Positions 26,404-36,907 of a DNA stretch of 64,000 nucleotides are shown here, piece after piece. The notes under the pieces are model-generated. The model did no database searches. It saw only the letters and a list, made by a program, of their open reading frames with translations, and was not told where the DNA came from. The stretch is taken from contig NC_045128.1 in assembly GCF_007655135.1 (NCBI RefSeq), positions 9,300,001 to 9,364,000 on the forward strand. The letters are read 5' to 3'. The DNA comes from Punica granatum. Taxonomy: Eukaryota; Streptophyta; Magnoliopsida; Myrtales; Lythraceae. Within the stretch, counting starts at the first letter, position 1, and the number at the start of each line of letters is the position of its first letter. A program made the position numbers and the translations under genes.

Positions 26404-27929
26404 TCAAGGAATAACTCCGCTTGCAAAGTCCTTGCAAAATTTGCCGCGTTCTGAGTGGTATTGATCAGGCTCCTCGCGCCGCCAGGGACTCCAACCGTGG
26501 CGGGGGCTTCGAGCTCTGTCTTCGCGGCCTCCCTTTCGAATAAATGACCTTAAGTGGCTAGCTTGAATAAGCCTTTCTATGTCCACTTTGAGCGTCTTGT
26601 AATCCTCGGTGTCGTGGCCCCAAGCTTTATGGTACCTGCAACAACTATTTGAATCATTACCTATATCTTCCTTCTTCTTCACCTGTGGAGGTATCCAAAT
26701 ACCAAGCCGCTCAATCTCATTAAGAACAACCGCTTTTGGTGCATTGAGAGGCATAAATTTCTCAATCCAAGACGACTGCTTTCGTCCTTCGCTATCATCT
26801 TCTTTCGGGTGATCTTTCCTTTCCTCACCTACGTGCTCTTTCTTCTTCCAAACGGAAGCAGACTCTTTGACAACCATGAATTTTCTTGCACAAGCAAATA
26901 TATCAGCGAAGCTATTAAGTGATGTGATGATCAGACTCTTCGTGAGGTCTTTACTCCTTAAGCCTCTTTGAAAGGTTGCCATCGCATCGCGTTGAGTCAG
27001 GCCTTCCACCTCAATCAAAGCTTTGAAGAACCTATCATACCAGTCGCGAAGGGATTCTCTTTCCCTTTACTGAAGGGAAAACAACTCAGTGACACTCCTC
27101 TTCCCTCGGCGCATGCTCGCGAACCTCTCTAGGAATAACCCTTTCAACCGCTTGAAAGTCATTATCGAACTAGGTTACAGAGAATGGAACCAGTCTGCTG
27201 CATTGCCAGTGAGAGGTCCGAGGAATAGGAGACATTGTGCTTGTTCTGACACTCCACTTCCCAAGAGAGAAGCTGTGTATCGATGAACATGGTTCACTAG
27301 GTCCGTCTTCCCATCGTATAAGGCAATCTGAGGCGGAGTGAATTTACAAGACACTTTAGCGCGAAGGATCTCCCCGTAGAGGGGTGAATTAGAGTCCTCC
27401 TCGAGGGGCTGGAACCCCGGTTGTCGTCACTCTATGGCCCACATGACTTTGTCTACCTGTTGTGCTACCATGTATTGGATATCTTTTAGCGGGAGCGCCG
27501 GAGCCGATCCAGGAGGAATTGTGAACAGCGAGGGCATATCACTAGGCACCTTCTCGGAGTCCACTTCGAGAGGGGCTTTGGGCCGACATTTGGAGGAGAC
27601 AACATCCTCTTCTATGCTTGGCTTAGCCTTTGGTTAGACGTTGCATGTCTTTCCAGGTTAGCCTGAGGGTCTTGAGAGATTATGATGATTGCTTCCACAA
27701 CTGTTCTTACATCAAGTGCTAGTTGATCCAGTTGGACCACATTTGGGTCATGTTGTGGTGATGGTGGATCTTGATGAGCCGATTGCATTAGGTTACTTCT
27801 TGCAGCCCGTCGTGGATGGTTTGGAGCCCCCCGAGACCTAGCCGGGTGGTTTGCCGCATCTTGCTGCGAAGCCCCCCGAGTCCTATCGTTTCCGACTTGA
27901 GAATTTGCGGCACTCTTGGTCAGAACCAT
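26404..27929 (-). pseudogene. degenerate gypsy gag gene
   Basis: The start at 27929 opens with MVLTKSAANSQVGNDRTRGA, a Pro/Arg/Asn-rich N-terminus. A retrotransposon gag core follows, with phrases such as GNAADWFHSLP and a DWYDRFFKAL-like stretch. The last part (27018-26404) has the typical FMPLNAPKAVVLNEIERLG and CCRYHKAWGHDTEDYKTLK, equivalent to the CRYHxxxGHxTEDC zinc-knuckle-like motif with the last Cys changed to Tyr. An in-frame stop lies near 27070 and frame changes occur between 27100 and 27610, so no intact protein is made. Confidence 0.85.
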
Positions 27930-28291
27930 TGTTTCTTATTAATTTGATGAAAAACAACCGATATGATGACTTATCGTGTCGTTTCTCATAGATGACGCCA
28001 ATGTTAGGATCTCGGTTTTCAGACTTTAATCGTGTGCAGACCACGAGCCTCGAGTAACCTGCAAAAAGGGGAAGAATGGAAGGAAATCCCAATTTCCCTC
28101 TCCAATGCTTAAATGAGAATGTATCGAAGGAAGGTAGAAGAATTGAACTTATGGTTTAGAATTACCTAGAGAGGTATTTATAGGAGTCCCGAGATATATG
28201 TATTGGAATATCATAATTGGTTTGTGTATCAAGGTGGACCCGTGATGGTAAGTCGAGCCAAATGAGTCGGTCAATTTTCTAGTTCCTAACA

Positions 28292-29532
28292 CCCTTTAAT
28301 ATTTTTTTGTATCATTTACTGTTGTAATCTATTATCTATCTACCTATACTAGAGTAACATACCGGCAATACGCGCGGTGAGAATCATAAATAATTGAAGA
28401 TATAACATGCATAGTTGCACAAACAAAAGCATAACTAAAGGAACCTATGGAAGAATATCGGCGGCCTTTTAGCCAAGTAGTCTTGGGAGGTTTCTCGCCA
28501 CAATCACATGAAGTGCTTAGGGGTTGTAGCACAATGTAGTTTTTTTTTTACCCGATCCGAAAGTTTTGCTCCTCTTACTCAAAACCCAGATCAAATACAT
28601 AATCCACCACATAAAATATTATGAGCTCAGAAGCTCAACGGAAAGAGGCATACAAGCCCAGATGATACATTGGCTAGGCACGCAGGCCTAGAGACGTGAA
28701 GTAGCCTAAACTAAGAGTGAATAATAAAAGGGCGGATGAACATAGAAAAAAAGAAGAAGGCAGAAACACTATTGCGGGATCCCCTAATTTCTTGCTTTGT
28801 TTGGATTGTAAGTTAAAAAATTTTAATTTTAACTTTAACTCAACACACTACACAACAAAAACACACGTTTCTCAAGTCAAATTTATAATCCTCTCTCATT
28901 TGTCTTTTTCACAATCAAAATCAAAGTTACTTTAACTCTGAAACCAAACGCACCATTAGCAATTCCTTGTGGTCTGCAGTAATAGCTTTCTTCATAATGT
29001 CCTTGATCCCACATAGACTATTTGACCGTAACTCTTTTTATAAGCAAAATGGTAAGCAAGAGTGATGACTATATTGTCACCATCCCTAAGCAATGTTCGG
29101 GCTTTCGTGTTCAACTACGAATATATCATATGAATTGAATAACCAGAGCCAGCACTGATACCGTTAGCATAACACCACCAAAAGCCTGATATAGTTCATA
29201 GACTTCCAAATCATCTTTGAGAATATGCATATATCTAAAGCTTTTCCAGAGATATGCATATATCAAAAGCCTAATATTGTTCATAGACTTCCAGATTATC
29301 TTTGAGAATATGCATATATCTAAAACATTTCCAAAGATAAAAAGTAATTTTTCATGAGTAAGAATATTTTTTTAATGAAACTAATAATAGAAAAAAAGAA
29401 GAAGAGAAATTGTTAGATCGGAATGAGAAAAGAACAAAACGAATGCAAAAGGGGGGTGGTGCCGTGGTGGAGGGAGAGAGAGGGGGGATAGACAAAGGGA
29501 GGAGGAGTGAAAATAGGGAAGGGAGAAAATAA
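28292..29532. other. intergenic region between the gypsy and Harbinger elements
   Basis: No gene seen. Near 28348-28380 a stretch ending aatacgcgcggtg resembles plant Helitron-type termini. A direct repeat (period about 80 bp) at 29190-29340 contains tttgagaatatgcatatatc twice. A short MITE is listed separately. Confidence 0.4.
28794..28954. mobile_element. short MITE with GTTTGG-type ends
   Basis: The left end is gctttgtttggattgtaag and the right end complements to ggtgcgtttggtttcagag. Both are followed inward by gttaaa-type sequence. A similar sequence begins near 63790 at the window end. No target duplication could be identified, so boundaries are approximate. Confidence 0.5.
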
Positions 29533-30939
29533 GAGCTTGTTTGGATTGGAAACATTTTCCAACTCAACTCCATCCATATGGCTATGCGACAAAATTGGAT
29601 TGAAATTTGTTTGCTGTGGGACCTAATTTCTTCTGTCGGTGGGTCAAAGTGGCATTTACCAATTTTCTGCCCACAAATGACCGTTGGACCGAAGAACGAC
29701 AGAAGCCGTGAAGATCCCGTTCCCAGTGTCCTTAGGGTTGCATAGCATCAACAAAATTGGTTGCAATAATCTGAAATCGAGCGCGGAAGAAGCCGATTGG
29801 TAAGTGGGTTCCTTCAATTTCATCGATTACTCACCTCCATACCTTCAATTTCATCGATTTCTCACTTCCACTCCATCAATGGCGTCGATTGCAGACACTG
29901 TTCGTCCGTGATGAGCAGAGGATTGTCTTCACAGTGATCAGATCGAATTTTGTCAGGAATTATTCGATTTTCTTCTGTGCATCAGCACGCTTCTCTGACA
30001 TCTCGCACATCTTGCAAAGTTGTAGGGGCCCCTCGACGTGCTTTGTTCTCGGCTGAATTTACCGATTTAAGCAGCGGTAGACGCGAATCCCAGCCGAAGC
30101 ATTCCTCAGTTCAGGTATGTTCGCTCGCATCTATCTCCAAGTGCTCTGTTGTCGTTCTTCTTCGTTGAATGCTTGTTCGTGGGCTGAGCTGCATGCTGCT
30201 GAAAATTTCCACTCTGATGTTTGTTAGCTCATTGCTGCGATGCACTTGATGACTGATTGCTGCTGATGTTTATTAGGCCATTAAATTCTGCGATTTTTGA
30301 AAGCTTCAACTCGTGACTGTGATTGCGGTTTCTGTCTGCACTTATACGACTATGTCTCTGTTCTTATAGGAAATTTCAATCAAAACATGCTTCAGATATG
30401 GCACAAGACATGCACGAATGATAATGTATATTTGAAATTGCATGTTATACTATACTGTGTGTTCTCTACAAGTAATATTAGGTAAACTAAACAATGAAAT
30501 GTTGATTAATTAAACGTTTGATAACTTGCTATGAGGCTCAGACATGTTGATGTGTTTTTGCTGGTTCGAAAAGCATCTGTTCTGCTGAGAAATTGTCTGA
30601 GAGAACGATCTGCAAGTCAGTGAAATTTCAGCTTGCAAGCGTCAGTCTGAGGACTTTTATTGCTTTTGTTATATGGAGTTATAATACTTGCTAAAATTGT
30701 GAGGTGTTTATGATCAATTTGTTGCGAAAAACACCATAGAAGTTCGTATCTTGACTGATACCCTACTACTGCCCTTTCTTTTTAAACAATGAAATAGGTT
30801 CATGGATTTACGCGAGATGGCAGTCACTATAAGTGCTCTGTTTCTGCATTGTTTTTCTGATGCGAACTGTTGTTTGGCTGTTATTCATTCTGTTTTGCAT
30901 GTTATTTGTTGAGGTTTTGCTACAACAACTGCATGCAGC

Positions 30940-33900
30940 ATGGCTCAAAAAGGGGGAAATATTATCGAATGGAGTGATGAAATGGACTTAGCTTTCCTAA
31001 ACGTACTGCTTGAGAAGATGAGAAGAACACACACTACAATATGGAAAATTAGCACTTGGAAAGAGATCACAGATGAAATGATCAACCTTTTTCCCGAAAA
31101 GCATCTATTCTTGCAGAAGGTGAAGGACAAGTATCAAAGAATGAAGACAAATTTCACCCGATTTTCTAAAATAGTAAAGTATACAGGCGTCGGATGGGAT
31201 GCAGACACAAACACCATCACCGCCGACTTAGATGTTTGGGATATGTTTATAAAGGTACATGCTTGTTTCTTTGTTTGTTCGGCTTCTACTGTTGTTTCCA
31301 GCATATATCATTGATCTCCTTCGATCATGTCGTTGTTCTTGGTACAGAAGAATAGGGCGTACAAGACTTTTCGGAGTAAGGGCTGCAAGCACTACGATAT
31401 GCAGAAGCAATTGTTTAGTTCTTCCGTGGCCACCAGTGTTCTTCGCATATCCTCGACCGATCCACCACCAACTTTAGAGGAAGAATGGCGGTTGAATGCG
31501 AAATTCTTATCTAGGGGGAAGGGAAAGCAGAAACACCATGTCGATCTCGAAGAAGGATCCGACAAGAGTGACGACCCCGTCCATGTCGCAGAGCCCATTT
31601 TAACCGAGTCTCGACGTCGAGTGCCGAAAAGATCACTGTGCGCACCCGAAATTTCGTCTTGTTGAGGCATGCATGCGAGCGCCTATGCAACGCAGCTTGG
31701 GAGTGTCTACCTTCCCGGGGACGCGCGACGGACGCACGTGAGAAGGAGTCGCTACTACCTATTTACGACCCGAAGGTCGAGGGCCGGTGAGTCGCCCGGG
31801 TCTAGGGGTATGGATACACCTAGTATGCTAAGGCAATGATCTTGTACGGAATCGAAAATTCCGAATTCGGGGGTTCTATTACGTGTGGGCCTATATCCCA
31901 CACGCCTTTTCGGTACTCTAGCTTGCTAGGCTTGTCATTTTATTTATTTACCGCATGATTTAGGGTTGCACTCGACTCGCCCGTTTTGACATCATAAATT
32001 CGAAGAGACACTTGAACCGTCCACTCCCCGACCGGGATTATTACATGAATAAATATACATCATAAACCCTTATATTGTTCTCTCAAATAAATAAAAGACA
32101 AGTTACAATGATTAAATCCCGGTCGGTTCGCATTCGGCCGTTATTTCACTCATGCTCACTGTATGGTTTTGAAAAAGACTTAAAATTAAATTAAATGCGC
32201 ACTCGGTGTATGGGGGCATTGGACCCCGTGATCGAAGGTTATGGGCATTGGACCCAGTGTGAATCGAGTCCTAAAGGATCGGGCTCGATCCGCATAGCAA
32301 ACAAGTGCAAAAAATGTAACAAGCAAGCTCAAATAAACAAACAATGGGGTTTCTTGTTATAGCCGAATTTACGTGAATTAACTGATTATTAACCGGGGTA
32401 TATTGGCATACAAATCCTACCTTAAAACAAACAAAAGGGATGATGGATAAGGCATGTAGCATTCAGCATTATTTTGACGGACCCGACAGACATGATGTCC
32501 ATAGTCAAGTCTCGAATGTGTGGGTTATTTTTAGATTATTCTATATTGTGACAATATGGCTTTTACGGATTAAGAGTATTTTCACCTAAAACCCAAAAAT
32601 CTGACCCTCTACTTGACTATTGCCCATGTTTGATTATGCCGAGTTTGTGATTAATTTGTTTTCCCATGTTTTGACCAATTCTATGCACAAACCTACGCTA
32701 GGGTTACGGCAGGACAAAAACCGGTAGTTATGCCCTTGAATCGGTAAATATGTGCGTGTATGAAAATCAAGATTACGTTGCACGTATCTCGGTGCTTTTG
32801 AAATCGTGAATTTGAAAAGGGCATGGCTAACGGTTCTTGAACTGTCGACGTGATTACAGATTGTTAATCGGTTCATACAATTTATTTAAAGAAGTCAAGT
32901 GATTTAATTTAGCCAAATTTAACGTCCCGATTATCCCGTATGTAGAATTTTAGGTTAATTAAAAAAATTTACCGAATGCTTTAATCTACGGATTTCGAGT
33001 CGTCGGAAATAGCCATTAGTTGACGCCCGGTAAACTCTAATTTCCGACATTATCACGTTGTATACATATAATTACAAAAATAAAATATTTAAATGGGGCA
33101 CATACATTGTCGGTGGGTGATCCAAGTAGGAAAGAGTCGGATATTTTTAGAAAGAATTGAACGATTTTAAAAGAGCAGGGACTGATTTGAAAATTCGAAT
33201 GAAGATTCGGGGACCGATTTGAAAATTCTGAAAAAAATTGGGGACTGATTTGAAAATTCTAAAAAAATGGGAACTGTGTAAAAATTACTGAAAATGTCCT
33301 AGGACTTATTTGAAATGAATTTGAAAATCTGGACTGATCTGAAAACAAAAAATGGCCCCAGGACTAAACTGAAACAACTTGGAAAGTTCCTTGGCGAGAA
33401 TTGAAAAATTCTGGGAATTTCAGGACTGATTGGAAAATATTAAAATGACTGGGACTTGATTCAAAATAATTTTTGAAATTCGGGGCAGAACTGAAAAGGG
33501 TGAAAAATGGTCCCGGGACTAAACTGAAACAATTTGAAAAGTTCTTTGGGATGTTTAGAGAAATTCTAAAATATCCAAGGACTGATTGGAAAATAGTAAA
33601 ATGACCGGGACTTGATTGAAAATAATTTTAGAGTTTAGAGTAGATCTAAAATAAAAATAAAAAAATAAAATGCTTCCTCTGGACTGAAATGTGACAAAAC
33701 GGAAAGTTCGTAAAATCGAGTTCGGGACAAATCCGATCACCCACGCGACCCAAGAACACTCATTTCACATTATATCCATCAAGCAAGCATTAATATTTAG
33801 GAAAGGAGCCCTAATCATGCCGCTAAGTAGAGAATTTACCTAGTTTGAAAAGAACGGGGGCAGTTATGTAAATAGAAGAAATTTCGGATGAATTGGGCTG

Positions 33901-35560
33901 CTGAGAGATTGGCCGAATTGGGCCTGACTGGGCCGATGGGTTGGACTGGGCCGATGTGGGCGGACTGGGCCGAAATGGGCTGTTGACTGGACCGGGCCGA
34001 ACTTGGCCGAGATCCGGGCTGGATTAAGGCCGAATTGGGCCGCAAGGCTGGGCTGGGCCGATGGCGCGAGCTGGGCTGCTGGCGGCGTGCCTGTTCAACC
34101 CGGAGATCTAGACCCGATTAGTAGGAAAAAAAAACGAAAAATGGAGAGAAGGAGAGGGATAGTCTGGGCGGCCGTGTAGTGGCTGGTCGTGACGGCTTCC
34201 GACTCCGATGAGGGTTCCCTGTGATCCGCTGGAGGCTTGCGTGATAGGGGAGGCTCGGGTCTGTCCGTGTGAAGGAGGAGCCGAGGAGAGGAATCGGATC
34301 CTGTGGTTCGGTCCGAGATTTTAATCGGGAAAAACTGCGGCGTCCGAGCTGGGGGGACCACGGGAGTTGGGGGCCGAGAAACCCGAGCTGAGAGACGAGC
34401 ACCAACTGAGGGAGAGTGTCGTGAGGGAAAGCGTGATCTGAGCTACCCTTTTTCTTTTTTCGGATCCAAGCTCCCGGGAGAGAGAGAGAGCGAGAAAGAG
34501 AGCTCTGTTTTTTTTTCTTGTCCCCCCACTGCGGCTAGGGTTTTGCCAGGAAGAAGAAGAAGGAAACGGAACGGAGATCGGGCGATATTTTCGCCGGAAA
34601 TTTGCAAAAGCGGGAACGAAAATCCCGATTTTTCGGTTGCAGGGACCAAAAATGAAAGGAAGGAAAAAGGAAGGACGAAAGAGGAAGAAAAGGAAAAGAA
34701 GTGGGCGGGAAGGAAAGAAATGGAAAGTCAAACTGGTCGTTTGACCTTCGACTTTTTTTTTTGTGGAGCAACGGTCGGTCAGACCAGCTCTAACCGACCC
34801 TGCCCATCCGTCCTGTCGGTCAGACCGGCTCTGATCGGTTCTGACCGACTTGACCCTTTCTTTCTTTTTCTTTTTCTTTTTTTTATCTTTTTTTTTCGAA
34901 TTCGACTCGCGTACAAAATTGAAAATTATGTCTTCTTGATCGGACGTCGGAAAAATGATTCGAGACTGCCATCGTGCTAAGAAAAATTCGTTGATCGATA
35001 TTATGCAATGAAATTATTTTCAATCTCGAATTTTGTCCCGAAATTTTGAAAATTGACGTCGATGTACGCGAAATTCGAAAACGTCCCAAATGGTATTATT
35101 TTTGAAAAAAATCATAAAATTGGTGTTAAATTAAGAAAATTTGTTATTTTCAAAACTTCGTGAATGCTCAAGTAATTAATCAGAAATACTTCCCTCACGG
35201 TTGGCAAAATGATGATTTTGCATCTCTAGAGCCGGAGGACCAAAATTGGGTGCTACAATCGCAAAGCAAGAGCTCACAAATGCAGGAGTGCATGGACATA
35301 TTCAGGGGGAGTTTCACGAAGAACCAACAGGACATCCCACCGTCGGGAAAGAAAAGCAAGTCCATATCGAGCCTCGAGAAACCCGAGAAGAATAGCATCG
35401 AGAAGCCCTCAATGAGTTGGCTAAATTGGAATCGAGAATCCCTCAATCCTTGTTTGTGAAAGCGGGCAAAGCACTCCTTGATCCGGGCTCCCAAAGGCTT
35501 TTCATGTGGTTCAAGGAGGAGTCACGAATGGAATGGATATTGCAGCTGGAGCATCCTTGA
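30940..35560 (+). pseudogene. Harbinger ORF1: Myb/SANT-like DNA-binding protein, split by an LTR insertion
   Basis: Exon 30940-31254 encodes a Myb/SANT-like domain: conserved W residues in IEWSDEMDLAFLN, TWKEITDEMINLF, the VKDKYQRMK helix and VGWDADTNTI-DVWDMFI. A second exon starts at 31348 (KNRAYKTFRSKGC), continues through a basic region (SRGKGKQK, RRRVPKRS) and is cut at 31636. The reading frame resumes after the insertion at 35263 with SKSSQMQECMDIF. The typical C-terminal stretch (ALNELAKLESRIP ... FKEESRMEWILQL) is in another frame up to the stop at 35558-35560, so one frameshift lies near 35400. In this superfamily the protein partners the transposase and binds subterminal DNA. Confidence 0.85.
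31637..35257. mobile_element. LTR-like element A (probable long solo LTR), 3.6 kb, inserted in Harbinger ORF1
   Basis: It begins TGTGCGCACCCGAAATTTCG and ends TTGGGTGCTACA, a TG...CA pair with short inverted ends, flanked by atcac (31632-31636) and atcgc (35258-35262). It is homologous over its whole length to element B at 36908-41623. The body contains degenerate repeats of the phrase gactgatttgaaaattc (33170-33700), a TGGGCC-rich block (33890-34090), and a purine/serine-arginine-biased region whose long open frames (for example 34303-34980) look non-coding. No gag, pol, primer site or internal direct LTR was seen. Long Ty3/gypsy LTRs (as in Tat/Ogre-type elements) are one possible source. 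Confidence 0.8.
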
Positions 35561-36907
35561 AGCAAGCGTGATCAGATCTTTTTTTTTTCGTGGCATCAAA
35601 AAACAACGTTTTTAAAATTTTCTGACTGAACTCGTACTGCTGATGTTTGTTATGTGTGTTTGGTTATGCTGATGCGTTTTTATTTTATGTGTGTGTTGCA
35701 TGTTAGTGTGTTATGATTATAATTGAGTTGTTTCACTGTTAACGATTTATTCATGAATTCATTTCCACAGTTATAGGCGATCATTTGGCGAACAATATGT
35801 CTCGTTATGGCACGTCTTCAGACAATGACAATAACCCCGGAGACAACGAGAATGAACGTATGCAACGTATGTTCTACTCCTTGATGATGCATTATGATCA
35901 GATGGAAGATCCCGTTCCACAGAACTTGCCGTGTAGAAATTCTGCACTTCAAGGACGATAGTATATTGTTGAACTATTAGGGAGTGACGTCCGGTGCTTC
36001 GAAAGTTTCAGAATGGAACCACACGTGTTTAGAAATCTATGCGACACATTGCGGTTGCGCTGTGGCATCACAGATACTAGAAAAGGTATTACCGTGGAAG
36101 AGCAAGTCGGCATGTTCATGTTGGTTATTTCACATAATATGAGATTTTCAATGGTGGCTAAAAGGTTTCAACATTCGAAGGAAACGGTTTCACGAGTTAT
36201 CAAACAAATTGCACGCGGAATGCAAGAATTATCTGCCGATTTTATAACACCGCGGAACGTTATTGTCCAGCCGAAAATTGAAAATGATGAAAGGTTGCGC
36301 TTCTTTAGGGTATGTTATCTACTAATTTCATATTGTATAGAACTGTATTCGGTATAATATGTGAGTTAGATATAATTATGCGTTTTTTCATGCAGCATTG
36401 TATTGGAGCTATCGATGGAACTCATGTCGATGCATGCATGCCACATGCGAACAGAGTACCTTATCGCGATCGTAATGCCGATATATCACAAAATGTATTG
36501 GCTGCTTGTACACACGACATGATGTTCACATACGTGATGACGGGTTGGGAGGGTTCAACACACAATTCAAGAATATTTGCTGACGCTGCGTCACTTGATC
36601 GCTTTCCAGCACCGCGTGGTCGTGAGTATTTGCTTTTACCTTTATAATTTTCAATGAAATTGCTTGCCGAAATTCGTTATCTTTAATTTTCCTTTTGTTC
36701 TTTTGCGGGACAATATTATGTTGTCGATGTAGGGTTTTCAAATATACCGGAATATTTGGCTCCATATAAGGGAGAACGGTATCACCGGAGCGATTTCCCT
36801 AATCATTATTCGCCAACATCGGAAAAAGAGCTATTCAACCAGCGCCATGCGTCAATGCGTAATGTTATCGAACGTTGCTTCGGTATTTTGAAAAAGAGAT
36901 TCGCAAT

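Larger units (their letters stand above)
25492..28291 (-). mobile_element. non-autonomous Ty3/gypsy-type LTR retrotransposon with gag only, 2.8 kb
   Basis: The LTRs at 25492-25773 and 28012-28291 both begin tgttaggatctcg, end in aca, and share internal phrases such as gtatttataggagtcccgag. A perfect 5-bp target duplication, ccctt, lies at 25487-25491 and 28292-28296. On the minus strand the sequence just inside the upstream LTR reads TTGGCGTCATCTATGAGAAA, resembling the TTGGCGCC-type motif that follows the 5' LTR of many plant gypsy elements. A purine-rich tract (GGGAGTGGAGGG) precedes the other LTR. The interior has a broken gag gene and a 43-bp tandem array. No protease, reverse transcriptase or integrase is present. 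Confidence 0.92.

Noticed and set aside
34303..34980. 225-residue open frame on the + strand
   Set aside because: It lies in a purine-biased part of LTR-like element A. Frames on the other strand are equally open, the homologous part of element B reads differently, and no domain is recognisable.
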